A DNA stretch of 64,000 bases from Ornithodoros turicata (GCF_037126465.1 NC_088210.1:21539511-21603510), one strand, 5' to 3'. Positions 36,201 through 47,209 are shown, counted from the first letter of the stretch. The notes: generated by a model from the letters alone, not told the origin. Translations and numbers: made by a program.

Positions 36201-39200
36201 TGTGTGACCCGCACCCGCAAGAATTTAATCTGGGAGACCCGCCATCCCACCCGCAGGTCTGTCTGTATAACCCCATACCTGCATTGGGACCCGCAGGGGG
36301 AAGTGTTCCTCGTCCACTTTACCGCTGTTTCTTTTTTTAAAACAATGGAAATTCTGAGTGTTGGCTACGTGTCTCGGACGGCTTCAATCATATGCCAATA
36401 AAACTGCAATTCGACAGAGAGCCATATATGTCCGCATTAATAATCGAACGCGCCCGCCAGCACTTGCCTGCTGCAGTCTGGCACGTGGATTTATACGGCC
36501 AATGACATAGGGCACTGCTGAGCTCGCGTGCGACAGAGAGGGATCACTTAGTTGGCCAGGGAGTGCGGGTAATGCGGGTATACCCGCATTACCCGCGGTC
36601 GCATTGTCAACTCATTTTACCCGCAACCCGCAGCGATCGCGAATTCCTACCCGCAAACCGTGACGATGTGCGGGTAACTGCGGGTACCCGCGGGTATACC
36701 CGCACCCGCGCTCAGCTCCACTTATTACACAATGAATATCCTGTTCTATCAGGTTCTTTGTTCGTTACTAACCCCCCCACTTCTCTCATCTAAAAAAAAA
36801 AAAAGCCGTCAAGGACATTCGAGGGGCAGCGTTCGGTTCCTTTCCTTTTTTTCTTCTGTCATCACATAACTTCTTCCCGCAACACATTCTGAGAAAAATA
36901 AAATTAATTCAAGTTAATTAATAATTAATTAATTTGGGGGCTTAATTCATCGCCACAACCATTAGTCCCGAACGGGACGAAATCCGCGAAAGTTCATGGA
37001 AGGTTAGGGAGTATTTGCAGTGATGGGAAACAGAGTTCAGTTTCAGGGAACTAAAATTGGGGAGCAACTACAACTTAGGGAGCTAGTAGGTACAGCTACT
37101 CCTCAATTTAGTCTTGTTTGTTTTCCTTAGAGTGTATGCCTAGTAAAAGAACAATCCCTCGCTCAAAATGAGGGCACGCTCTCGACCTGAGGTGTTGCCC
37201 TCTGTCAACACTCTAAGAAGAAAAAAAAAAAAAACAGAGTAAATTTAGTCCTTTTGGGGACTAAATGCGTTGCCACAAAAATTAGTCCCTTTCGAGAGTA
37301 AATGCACGGGAGTAAATGAATGTCACAGAGTGGAGACTTCATTTCACGCTCTGTGCTAACAGTCCCAGGTACATAATTCGTGTGCATGAATGAAAATACT
37401 TTTAATTCAACCGTCAACCGTGATATGTCGAGTGGTATAAAATCTTGCGACATGCATAGGGCACAAGTTCGCAAGAAAGAAACTATTTTTTCCTCTGTGT
37501 AGGTGGAAAATTGCTAAGTTAGCGTAATTATGTATATCCTTATTCCATAAAATTCACGAAGAGCACATATTTATGTGGTCTGTTGCATTCAGGAGACCAT
37601 TTGGGACGTTCAGTGACTATTTGCAGTTCTGAGGAGTAAATTTCGGGGTTAGGGGACTATAATAGGGAATAATTACGCTCTAGGGTACTAGAAGCTGCAA
37701 TTACTTCCTATTTCACTCTTTTTTTTCTTCCTTAGAGTGATAATAGGGCACCTCCCCTCCGCCAATCTCACATACTTCCTCGACACTTTGATGAGAATAT
37801 CCGTATCATTGACGTATAATTAATGTAGCCACAAACAGTGGCTTTTTGTCATTGATCCTTATCACTTCGTGGTAAATAAAATTCTAACAATAATAACGCG
37901 TACGACACTCATTCGGCTAGCACAGACACAGCCTGTTCGAAGCTCCAACATATACATACATGAGTGTATTCCACGTGGTACTAGGAGCCTTTGTACTTCC
38001 CTTGGAAGAGTGGTCGGTGCCCCGATAGAGTGCGCCTCTCCCGACGGACTCCCGTGACGTTGTAGCATGATCGACCTATAAATGACACAGATGTATAAGT
38101 GTACTCAATGGCATACGGTTGTATCGGCCACGGCGTGAAGTGTGGGGCGGCAGCCTTTAAAGCCGAGCCGAACCGATCCCCGCCTGCTACGATCGGCAGT
38201 TGCTCAGTGCAGGTCGAACGGTGTGCTGTATGTTTGTGCAGGAGAACCCCGCATCGAAAACAACCACGGCGGTGTTGCGGTCTTATTATGTTTAACGCAC
38301 GTACTTTTCAGGGAGGAGCCTTCAACCGGGTGTTTTCCCTCTGGCTCCTCCATGTCTATGGTCTCCAGTTGTGATATATTTTGTGTAGAATGAAATAAAA
38401 TAAATGAAATGAAATGAAGAGGACCACATCGAATGAATATACCGCCAGATCATCAACATACATTCACTTGAATGCAGTGTTAAGAATATACATAGTACAC
38501 GTATATGCTGGGCGCATATGAAAAAAACTCGACCGGTTATTTTTCGATAGGAACAGGTACACAGTGTCGGAGAACGCGTTCGCTCCTCAATTTCCCTCTT
38601 TCTCCCGTTGCCTCGGTAGGCAAACCACCATGTCGTTCCTTCCACGAGTACCCCCTTATTGCTGCATTGTTATTGGACAGGCACTTTGTCACGTGGTTTC
38701 TCAAAATGTTACCCTCTCCCCTTTCGCTTAGACAGTAATATTGCGAGCGCCTCGCTCGTTCCTGTTTGCATCCGTCTGCCCTTTTTTTGCACGAAATATG
38801 AATGACATCTCGCCTCCGTTAAGCCTTCCTCCACACACACACACAAAAAAGGCTTTCCCGCTGCGCGCGGGAGTCACGCAGGAAAGCCTTACAGACAAAA
38901 ATCGACGGTGCTCTTGGGAGTTTGCGCGATTATACAAAAGGATAACGCGCGGATGACTCGATCGATGCGTGTTAGGGCTCAAGGTAATTGGGGTTGTTAT
39001 CGCAGCGTCGTGGACGCGGCTAATGGTCATAGCTTACTGTGCTCGTTGCTGATGCCATTGCTCCCGCACGCTTAAAGTGTTCGTAGCACGCGCGAAGGCT
39101 TCGTTTGTTTCGTCAGTGACGATCACCAGGGTTTTAACGTCTTTCTGTGGGGGAAACTGCCGGAGTGCAAGGCTTCTGTTCTTGTGGTAATCCAAATACA

Positions 39201-39380
39201 CACAAAGACGTTTTAGTAGGCGAACATAAGTATTTGGAGTCGCTCTGCTGTGCAAGTACTTACGGGCTGCTTTGATACGCCGTCTTCCGCGAGGGGTTTT
39301 AAATACGGCGTGCCGTGTGCAAAATTAGTTCCAGGACCGACCACTGGGACATCGCCATTATCGTAGTTGTCTGGCGACAT
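24207..39380 (-). CDS. M13 (neprilysin/ECE-like) type II membrane protein with degenerate zinc site
   Basis: Exons (minus strand): 39264-39380, 35637-35743, 35130-35177, 34886-35062, 33486-33557, 33146-33194, 31993-32192, 31158-31307, 31004-31093, 30756-30887, 29991-30219, 28996-29106, 26966-27037, 26780-26898, 26389-26447, 26273-26324, 25915-26050, 25133-25388, 24888-24987, and a doubtful last one near 24207-24280 (ends PAFASGAFGFSAD, stop). A cytoplasmic tail (MSPDNYDNGDVPVVG) is followed by one membrane helix (WLPLLLIPAAVVIVGGLLMF), then M13 landmarks CSSPACKKF, PCDNFYNHAC, MTVEELSRRF, VSLGAMG and PGLTENEMFF. At the active site HExxHG reads YRIMHG (about residue 645) and GENIAD reads DEAFRS. 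The catalytic Glu, one zinc His and the GENIAD Asp are therefore missing, so peptidase activity is unlikely. Five exon phases or frames are off by a single excess base. It lies tail-to-tail with neuralized. Confidence 0.85.
25450..25745 (-). mobile_element. CAGACGACA-type TIR element in an M13 intron
   Basis: Contains the small palindrome GCAGACGACA / TGTCGTCTGC and, at 25690-25712, the terminal motif GGAATATTCCGCGGGGATGT, matching copies at 30340, 31342, 34625, 45452, 45820 and 56785. The other end, near 25465-25530, is the degenerate right terminus (CTGGGGAATGTTGC on the minus strand). Confidence 0.6.
27698..27922. mobile_element. Short element with TTCGGTGTATAACACG termini (M13 intron)
   Basis: The left end ATTTTTCGGTGTATAACACG and right end CGTGTTATACACCGAAAATT are inverted repeats about 225 bp apart, with two further copies of the TAACACG motif inside. 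Related in style to the pogo-like pair at 53904 and 58424, whose termini read GGTGTATAACGCGC. Confidence 0.6.
28083..28672. repeat. GTAAC-rich repeat unit (M13 intron)
   Basis: Both ends are rich in GTAAC/GTTAC words (GGTAACGCGTTACCGTAACG at the left; CTCGTAACGAGTTA and GACGGTAACTT at the right), giving imperfect inverted ends. The same word dominates the minisatellite at 47210-49010, so both may derive from one transposon family. Confidence 0.45.
29270..29950. mobile_element. CAGACGACA-family TIR element interrupted by a nested insertion
   Basis: The left end (ACACTTGCGACATTCCCCAG) and right end (GGAATATCCCTCGGAGATGT, then CGCACGCG) match the two termini of the family copies at 30340 and 31342. 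The middle is occupied by the foldback element at 29455-29787. Confidence 0.55.
29455..29787. mobile_element. Foldback element with about 73-bp near-perfect inverted repeats
   Basis: 29455-29530 (CGTAACATGAAAAACGGTTA onwards) is reverse-complemented at 29715-29787 with essentially no mismatch. The non-coding centre includes three GATTTGGTGTTC/GATTGGGGTTC-like repeats at 29670-29710. The 13-nt sequence GTATCAATACGCG occurs just left (about 29445) and again at about 29849, which may be a target-site duplication enclosing a slightly longer insert. Confidence 0.65.
30340..30656. mobile_element. CAGACGACA-family TIR element (M13 intron)
   Basis: Starts CCGTGTGTTCACACGAGTGA followed by GGAATATTCC, carries the central ACGACACAGGA..TCCTGTCGT palindrome near 30470, and ends with the inverted terminus (TGTCGTGTGAATGCACGG). 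Confidence 0.65.
31342..31973. mobile_element. CAGACGACA-family TIR element, longest copy (M13 intron)
   Basis: Starts CCGTGTATTCACTCGAGCGA and ends GTCGCTCGTGTAAACACCCG in inverted form, with the core AGCAGACGACACAATCGGCC and its inverted half around 31522-31556. About 630 bp; roughly 31610-31850 has no counterpart in the other copies, so this may be the less-deleted form. Confidence 0.6.
32462..33114. mobile_element. About 650-bp non-autonomous element with GGGTGTCTCACGAAAAATGAG-type ends
   Basis: The left end GGGTGTCTCACGAAAAATGA is the inverse of the right end TCATTTTTCGTGAAACACCC. Interior subterminal repeats (CACACCACNGGTAACACTATG twice at 32873 and 33024, and its inverse near 32540) suggest transposase-binding arrays. 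No coding frame. It sits in an M13 intron beside exon 33146-33194. Confidence 0.7.
34625..34836. mobile_element. CAGACGACA-family element, partial copy (M13 intron)
   Basis: Core AGCAGACGACAGGACCGTCG and TCGTCTGCTACGG at 34641-34670, and right terminus GAATATTCCTTAGGGATGTC with CACTCGCGTGAATACACGG at 34795-34833. The left terminus is missing or strongly decayed. Confidence 0.55.
36148..36720. repeat. ACCCGC-rich repeat with inverted ends (M13 intron)
   Basis: The left end (AGGTGAGTGCGGCTAAGC, then GACCCGCACCCGCAC) mirrors the right end (GGTACCCGCGGGTATACCCG, then CACCCGCGCTCAGCTCC). Numerous ACCCGC/GCGGGT words throughout both flanks give strong potential to fold. No coding frame is visible. 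Confidence 0.5.
37208..37740. mobile_element. TIR element with CACTCTAAGAAG ends (M13 intron)
   Basis: Left end ACACTCTAAGAAGAAAAA and right end CTTCCTTAGAGTGATAA are inverted. The interior carries TTAGTCCCTTT and GAGTAAATTTCGGGGTTAGG. Fragments with the same interior occur at about 34540-34620, 36950-37137 and 49050-49215. Confidence 0.6.
38090..38418 (+). mobile_element. Probable non-LTR retrotransposon 3' end (M13 intron 1)
   Basis: A non-palindromic segment whose 3' end is TTGTGATATATTTTGTGTAG followed by a tail of GAAATAAAATAAATGAAATG-type pentamer repeats to about 38416. Pentamer/A-rich 3' tails are typical of 5'-truncated LINE insertions. No reverse transcriptase domain remains, so the class is inferred from the tail only. 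Confidence 0.45.
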
Positions 39381-39430
39381 ACTTAAAGCCACGGGTTATT
39401 GCGGAGTTTTAGGATATGTATGCTTTGCGT

Positions 39431-39680
39431 GCACTCTTAAAAATGAAATTCACCGCACAGCACGCTCCTAGCCAACCATCATCTCGAATGATATCGTTAT
39501 TTGCCCTGATTTCTTGAAAACGGGAGGCGTACTCCTTTTTTGTGACACTTATGCGGTTCAGAATTGTCACAAAAAAGGCGCACGCCTCCCGTTATCAACA
39601 AATCAGGGGAGATAACGATATCATTCGAAATGATGGTTGGCTACGAGCGTGCTATGCGGTAAAGTTCATTTCTAAGAGTG
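39431..39680. mobile_element. Palindromic foldback MITE, copy 2
   Basis: The same 250-bp inverted-repeat unit as at 21361 (CACTCTTAAAAATGAAATTC left, TTCATTTCTAAGAGTGTG right). It lies about 50 bp upstream of the M13 start codon exon, so it may sit in that gene's promoter. Confidence 0.8.
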
Positions 39681-42600
39681 TGTGCGCAAAATAGCGTTAT
39701 CGCCACTGCGCATGCCCAGAACGTAAACTCGGCCTTTTCGTTTTGCGTGAGTTTGCTATTTATTGTGAAATTTCGAGGCTACGCAAAGCTGACTTTGCGG
39801 GTCCGCGTTGCTCTCGCGGCCGACGAGATACTGCGTGAGCATTTTGAACATGGCAGCGGTGTATATACTCCATCGTCTGCTAAACGTTCCCAAGTACTAT
39901 TCACTGGAAAGCCGTGGCTTGTCGTGCGGTAGCATATACTCTAAACGTATTTTTATTCGCGATGTACATATTAATTTTCGCGAAATTCGCGACTGCTAAA
40001 AATCGCGAAACATTATACTCGCAAACGCAGCTTGACGTATTTATCCCGCGAAAGGGAACAGCCCCGTAATCGCGAAATTAAATACTGCCAATAACTTTGC
40101 AAATGACTCGAATGACTTTGCAAATGAATGCTCGATTCCCGAAAATTGGTGCATCGCGAATAAAAATACGTTTACAGTATTTTTATTAGGATGAACAAAC
40201 TATGCTTGGAAAAATTGATTCCTCTGTGGGTTTTTTTTTTCTTTTTTCCACTTCTAGCCATAACGGCTGCGTAGACAAACCTTACGTACATCATAGTACC
40301 ATTACCATTTAGCCGTAACGGCGCTGCAAGCGATAGACGCAAGCCAGCAGCTCTACGTGACGGAAACGCTATTCTATAAGCACTTTGCGGACAGACCCGT
40401 TGCGTCCGATATAGAGTTTCCGTTTGCATTTCCAACAAACGCTATTCTAAAACCCCCTAATACTTATTCTTGCGTTTGAGGTTGATTCCTACGGATCGCA
40501 GAGAGGTACGGCTTGCGAGCATGAACGTTCTTGCCGTGCTGTAGACAGCAGTTTCGGGGGCGTTTACAAAGAGGCAATGCTATTCAGAAAGCATAATCCG
40601 GGCAACTCTCCCCTTCCTTCCTGGCTCTCGGGTACGTCACGAAAACGCCGCCGCATTCCACGCGCTGGAGACGAGTGACGTCTCGGACTCCCAGCCAATG
40701 ACAGAGCCCCTTTGTGACATCCTGTGGCGCGCGGGATATGTATCGCGTGTGGGAGCACCGCGGTAACCTCGCGGGGATACACAGCGGTAAAAACGTAGCA
40801 TACGCGTGAAATTAAACATTGTGGATTCCTGGTACGGTTTGAACTTGTTAACTTGCGGGTTCTAAGTTGCTTCGAAATTTGCCTCACTTCCCCGCAGAAC
40901 GGATAAAGATCGCAGTCTTGGAGTGTGTACTCATTCTTTGTTTATAAAATGTATCGTTCCTTCCTCGCGAATATGTATCTGCGCTTGGCGTAACGTTTCG
41001 TATTGCCTAATAACAAATGACTCTCTCTGGATGACGTTGCCTTTTGGCTCGAAATGGTCATCAGGCTGGCTTCAGGGACACACGGCATAAAACAAGAGCA
41101 ACAAAGACATCGCCCGAGAAAGAAATGGCCTTCATAATTCACCGCCCAAACTAAAGTCGAATCGGATACAACTCGTACTGGAGGAGCTGAATGTCCGTGA
41201 GAGCATCTGATAAATTGGTGCCACGCGGCATAGTATATACACGCGCATATATTGCTTTCCTTTTTGTCTCGTAATAATTTTGCCGCTTATAATGACGCGA
41301 AGGTTCCAGAATGTCTGGCCCGACAGTCCCCCGTCCTTTCGCTTGAAAGGGAAACTGATTGGTTTCGGTTTCTCCCTCCCGCGTCGTCTGCTAACTTTCT
41401 CCCTCCAGCGCGTCGTCTGCTAACTTTTCTCGCACAGGAATTGTACTCCGCGGTTCTGCTTTGTTTCCTTTCTCGGCGCAACGAAGAGTTACTCTGGAGT
41501 CAGTGCACTCGGTAGTGTGTTTTCTGTTTGAGTTCCGAGCTTGAGTTTCGGAAGTGGCTACACAGCACAGGGCGGGCAGACGGCCAATTTTGAGCAGACG
41601 ACTTTGTGGTGCGTCTCTTGTCTTGACCGAGTACGTGTATAGCTGGGAGCAACGTTTGGTGCGTACGAAGCAGCAATCAACCTTGGCTTGTGGGATGGGC
41701 ACGGAAGATTGGTGATGCTGGTTTACCTTACAGCCTTGCCAAAGGATTGCACTGAGTCTCTTATTTATAAATTATAATGCTATAATTACCTGCATATTAC
41801 TTATTACACCTTGTCATTCTTTTGACACAACGACACTCTTTATACTCGCAAGAAAAGTTATTATTGGCAAGCTGTACAGGAACTGTTTAGGAACCCATTT
41901 TCTGATTGTGCTTTCGCTCACGGAAGAGGTCGATGCTATAAGAACTGCACGCTCGTATAATCCATGGACGATAGGAATAGAAATGGTCAGGGAATCGTGA
42001 GAGAAAAAAAACTAGAGAAAAATTAAAGGAAACGAAGAGTAGACGTAGTACGATATCTCGCAACAAGCTTGGAACCAATCCACGAGTGAACAAAGAGGAA
42101 AAAAGATTGAGTGTTCTGTCCGCACTGTAGATGTACTCATAATAAGCGGCCCTGTTACCTTTCCCACTAAGGCAGAAGAAAACGTCATAGGACGGCAGTT
42201 AAGTTGAGGTTATTGATTAATGATGTTCCATGAAGGAAGCCATCGCTAAACACGCACAAACAAAATGTCTTTGGAATTTCCATATGTTTCAGGAACTCCG
42301 ACAGGGATAATCATGCCCTGTATATTGTGTGTGTGAAAGTACTTTTACAGAACTTCATTTGTGGAAAGGGAAATAAACAAACAAAAAGAACAGAGAAGTT
42401 AAAAAGGGAGAGAGAGAGAAACTCCACCATCAAATAGCGTAATCATTGCTCCGCGTGTCATGATCCCTTCCGCTACTCGAGCTGTTACACAAAAACGAAA
42501 TATCGCGGCGAGCTAGCTAAAAAAACGAGACGATAGAAGAAGAAGTATAAGCGACACCCGAAACACACCAACCGCGGGCAAACATCATTTATCAAACTTC

Positions 42601-43129
42601 AAACACGACCGCAGGAAATATCTACCCATTTCGCTCATTACACGGTATTTATCTTGGAACCGCTGTTGAGGCCTGTCCGACGCTTTGGGTCGTTTATTCC
42701 CGTCCGCAATTTTCTTACCCGCTACGCATCGGGTATACCGGGGCGAGAAATGGCGTCAAGCCCACGATGTGCAGTATAGCTTCCCTTTCCCCTTGTCTCT
42801 TTCCCCACTCAATTGGCTCCGCTTGTTTAGCGCTCTGCTCCTGCTGGTTCTTGTGTACGTATATATATTTTGTTTGTTTGTTTTTTTCCCCAGAAAAGAA
42901 TAATTTCGTCATCGCGAGGAAATTAATCGTTTGTTTATTGATACTATTTCGTCAATACGCTTCCGAGCGAAATCGAAGTGTGAGTAATGGTTTCTTTGTG
43001 CACGGTGCATATAGTGGTAGGGCGAAATCCTGCTCGCAGATTTCCGGGTCTTTGATATCGAATGGAGGTATGCGTGCGGAATTGCTGTGTTTCAGCAGAC
43101 GTTCCTAAATAGTGTATACGTAAGCCAGA
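39681..43129. other. Intergenic sequence, no supported gene
   Basis: No conserved exon was found on either strand. 41370-41436 contains two near-identical copies of CGCGTCGTCTGCTAACTTT in tandem. The stretch 40600-41700 is comparatively CpG-rich and has an arthropod-type initiator-like TCAGT at about 41499, so an unseen upstream promoter is possible but unproven. Confidence 0.35.
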
Positions 43130-43380
43130 TACTCTTAAAAATGAACTTCACCGCATAGCACGCTCCTAGCCAACCATAATCTCGAATGATATCGTTATCT
43201 GCCCTGATTTGTTGAAAACGGGAGGCGTACGCCTTTTTTGTGACACTTATGCTGTTCATAATTGTCACAAAAAAGGCGTACGCCTACCGTTTTCAACAAA
43301 TCAGGGCAGATAACGATATCATTCGAGGTTATGGTTGGCTAGGAGCGTGCTATGCGGTGAAGTTCATTTTTAAGAGTGTA
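43130..43380. mobile_element. Palindromic foldback MITE, copy 3 (best preserved)
   Basis: ACTCTTAAAAATGAACTTCA at the left is matched by TGAAGTTCATTTTTAAGAGT at the right. The arms pair almost perfectly across about 120 bp with a loop near 43255. This copy is the clearest template for the family. Confidence 0.85.
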
Positions 43381-44081
43381 GGGTAATTTTTGTATGATAA
43401 AACGGGAAACAAGTGCACCATCGTCTCATGTAATGGACGGAAAGCCTATACGATAGGTTTTCTGTCAACAACGGAGTATGTGCTTCAGGTACATCTGGGA
43501 CCCGTGCCAACGGCATCTTACCGCTCTCATCCAAGCTGTCCAGAAATGTGCTTCCAGATATATTTTATCTAGCTACGGTTTAAATGCAATCCACATCGAC
43601 AATGAAAACCGAAATTGACGTAGCCGATCTTTCAATTAAACCCTGATACGGCTCCGGAACTCTCATTGGGCGATGGGAGCAACGGTATACCACAAATATT
43701 AGGGCACAGGTGGTGCACCCAACGCCTGTTAGCAGGTCGATCAGGTAACCTGTACTGTCTTTGACACAGTGACTTATAACTTTTCAACATTTTCAACAAC
43801 ATTGGAAGATTGAAAGAAGCTTATCGAAGTCCTCAAAGATGAACGAACTTCATAGTTACGTTGTAATACCTTACGCATTATTGTTCGTTTATTTGTGTTA
43901 TCTCAACTATTAAAAGCTGCATGCACCCAGTGAGCCGAAATTTTGACACTTACACTTACCTTCCCCGCATATTCCGTGTGGGCGCTGGGACATTTATTGT
44001 TCACAACCTCAGCACAGGGGCACAGCAAAAAAACAAACAAACAAAAAAAACAAAAAAAGGAAGATTTTTATATATTCCGTG

Positions 44082-44284
44082 TTAGCACCGCGAAGCAACC
44101 GTGACTGTGAGCAACGTATAGACGTGGACAGATGGAGAGAGGACAGCAGGAAGGAATGGGGGATTGGGGGTTAGTATGCGTCCTGGGCCGACTTCAAGGG
44201 GAACTGTGCCCTCAGACAGCAGAGCCGGTGGTAAGATTCGAACCCACCACCTCCCAGTCTTCAGCACGACCTTGACTACCATTA
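44082..44284 (-). mobile_element. Second tRNA-derived SINE type
   Basis: On the minus strand it starts GGTAGTCAAGGTCGTGCTGA with a B-box-like GGTGGGTTCGAATCTTACC and runs into a body ending GCTTCGCGGTGCTAACACGG. The same body occurs, truncated, at 63507-63640. The head differs from the 5977/20554 SINE, so this is a separate family. Confidence 0.65.
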
Positions 44285-45451
44285 ATGAAAAAGAAAAAAG
44301 AAAAGGAAGTAGCTAATGGGTGCGTTTAGTAAGCGCTCCTCATTTGGCTCACACATTGCTCGCTCGCTGAGGCCGCTTCCTGTTGTCTGCTCATGCAGTG
44401 CTGCAGTGCACAAACGGAGGACACGTTGGCTTAGTTTGAACCGAAAGTAACATTGGAAGGGACGACTGCGGTTGTGAAGACTTCTCCTTGCAACAGCAAA
44501 TGAAATGGAAAAGATGAGAATTTGTAACAGAAGTTATAGGAGCTGTTTACCGCGAAGATGGCTGCATAGCGTGAATATGTCTGCATTAAAGCACGGCATT
44601 TCCCGCGAATAACCGCCGATATCCGTGTGGAAGTTGTCCACTAATGCAAAAACACGACAACCGTTATAAAAATATTACAGTTTACTGAAATCGGAGCATC
44701 ACTGAGTAACATAGCAAGTCAATATTTTGCTTCATAGTCTACACCTCGAAAACCGCTTCCACACTTCACCGCTAGAAAAATACGTCTAAAAACGATACAT
44801 CCAACACGATTTTTAGTCACCTATGGTTAGCCGACAAGGCTCGCCAAGATTCCGCAAGGTATATAACGTAGTAATATAACTGGGTAGCAACGTAATCCCC
44901 TTGCTTTACTCATTTACTTTGCGTTTATTAACTAATTTATTTACTTTCTTACTTTACTTTACTTTGCTCTTTTACTTTCCGTCATGTAATCCTTCTGCCG
45001 ACCGCGGATGGAGAAACAAGGATTGTCCAAGTTGCACGAGAACCTTAAGCCTAAGCCTAAGATTAATGTAGGCCTCGTTAGGATCGCCGCACCTCAGCGC
45101 AACAAACGCAGTGCGGAATGCGAAGTTTACGACTCAGCGTGGCTTTGTTGGTGCGCGCACCTGCAAGCCATGAAAGGATTAGACACTTTTGTCTTTGACA
45201 CCAGGGACAGCTTGCATGCAGGTGCGGAAAAGTCTGTCCGTCAGTCCTTTGTTGTTGTCCGACTCGCTGGTCGCACACCTGCACACTTCCGCCGTCTGCA
45301 AACTGTTCTCATGTTGTAAATAACTCTTCCAAGAAGCCAACAGCCAGGAGCACTTTAGGTGACGCTGCTACTTCTAGGAAAATAGGACCACATTACCTCA
45401 GACTCGACTACGCGCGACGCGTTGCCCCTGGCTCAGCGGACGACACTGTCC

Positions 45452-45665
45452 GTGTATTCGCGCGAGTGACATCCCCACGGAATATACTAGTAGAAGAAGA
45501 AGAAGAAGAAGAAAAAAAAAGATATTCACGGGGCGGAACTTCGGCAGCGTTTTGCGTTGAGCATTCGTACTGCGCCGGGATATCGGTATATTTTCGTACT
45601 GCACAGTGCACACGTAGCAGACGACAGGGCCGACGGTGTCGTCTGCTGAATATCGAAGTACATAC
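45452..45665. mobile_element. CAGACGACA-family TIR element, partial
   Basis: Left terminus CCGTGTATTCGCGCGAGTGA then CATCCCCACGGAATAT; an expanded (GAA)n tract at 45488-45518; core GTAGCAGACGACAGGGCCGA and TGTCGTCTGCTGAATATC. The right terminus is absent. Confidence 0.6.
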
Positions 45666-45819
45666 ATATGTACATGGCGCCCGGGGGCGGATCTGGGGGA
45701 GGGGGGTCAGAATGTCATGCCACCACCCAAATTTCTGTCGTTACATAGAGTTACAATTGACCTTGGTATTGTCCTAATAGCATGCTGTCCAAGATCCTTG
45801 ATCCGCCTCCGATGGCGTC

Positions 45820-45905
45820 GGGGTATCGGGTGTGGCGTAGTGCGCACGATAGCAGACGACACGATCGACACTGTCGTCTGCTATGGAATATCTCTCGTAT
45901 AGGCG
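45820..45905. mobile_element. CAGACGACA-family fragment
   Basis: Only the core survives: ATAGCAGACGACACGATCGA with the inverted TCGTCTGCTATGGAATATC. Confidence 0.5.
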
Positions 45906-46337
45906 AGTCGTGGCCTGAGTTTACTGAAAAGGGTCCGCAGTTTGTATTGCAGTCCTGTTCCGCGCCTCAGGCTCCAGCGATTGGACGGAGAGAGTCACGT
46001 GGTTTCGCCTACGAAGAAAATAATTTACTGCCTACGATGGCTCTATAAATCTACCGCATTTTATGTTTGGTATACCGACGCTGTAACCAATTTTTTTGGG
46101 TCCCTGGTTTAATGATCAAAATGTCCCGTATGCCTGACGTCAACATGCCGTTCAGCGCAAAGGACCGAACAGCTAGCGACATTCTAGTTTAAAACTCTTT
46201 TCCCTCGCATTTTGGTATAGATGAACTCTTATTAGTAAAGACAAACACTGTGTTAGAGTAGTACTGGAGCTCCAGTGGCAGTGTCATTAATTGTGCGAGG
46301 AAGTTGTGTCCTGTTGTTTTTGTATAGCTCGGACAAA

Positions 46338-46480
46338 AAGATAAAAACACTGAAACTACTGTTTATTAACGTGCAAGCTTTCTTGCAGTAGTCTGCATTT
46401 CGTTTTCTTTGGTACCTGACGAAATGCAGACTACTGCAAGAAAGCTTCTACGTTAATAAACAGTTGTCTCAGTGTTTGTA
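46338..46480. repeat. Perfect-type hairpin, about 55-bp arms
   Basis: 46348-46403 (CACTGAAACTACTGTTTATT onwards to TGCATTTCG) is reverse-complemented at 46419-46474 (CGAAATGCAGACTACTGCAA onwards to CAGTG), with only about 15 bp of loop. One or two mismatches per arm. A foldback insertion or a transcribed hairpin are both possible. Confidence 0.75.
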
Positions 46481-47209
46481 TCCTTTTATCACTTGACAAA
46501 GTTTCTACATTCCTCGATTGATAGCTAGAACACTTCGCGTGAAAAAAAAAAAAAAAGATAGTGTAAGGTTTTGGCGTTTCGATTTGGTGTATGATTAAAC
46601 TACTGCAATTAATGCAATTAATTTAAAGTTAATGATGAACGAGTTATTTTAGTTAGTACAATAAAATTCACTAATTAAAAAATTCAAGACACCTCCATCG
46701 GAGAGATTCCTAAAATATTTTGTTCGTGTTTGTAATATTTATTTTGGTCTTTCTTCAGCAGTGGACCGTTTCTCAGACCCCTGTCAATGGCTACCTTTGC
46801 GAAAGTAAATTTATTTATTATTCTTACAACAGACGTTATTAGCCAGCGGCATTAGTGCAAACTGTGTTGATTGGAAATAACATTGTAAGAATCTGCCTAC
46901 TCGTCAGAAAGATCAATAGGAGCTCGTTTCCCGCATACAGGTCCTCGCACTCGTGCTAGAGAACTTCGTAATTTAATAAATTAGAAGTGGCGTACGTGTA
47001 TGTATACCGAACAGGGAATGTTTGATGACGAACAACAAAAGGAAACGACCCGCATATACATATATACGTCGAAAGTCGACGCACACAAAGACGTCGCACG
47101 AAGCGGTTTAATAAGGCTACTAATCTCATTATCTCGTGCTCCATCCGGCAGCGTGTGGGTTCAGCGTGCAACCGTACCCTGAGGAAGAAAGGACTAGTTT
47201 TAATTCCCT

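Noticed and set aside
40564..40887. A 107-codon minus-strand frame in moderately CpG-rich DNA.
   Set aside because: No similarity to a known family, overlapping frames are equally open, and it is bounded by simple sequence.
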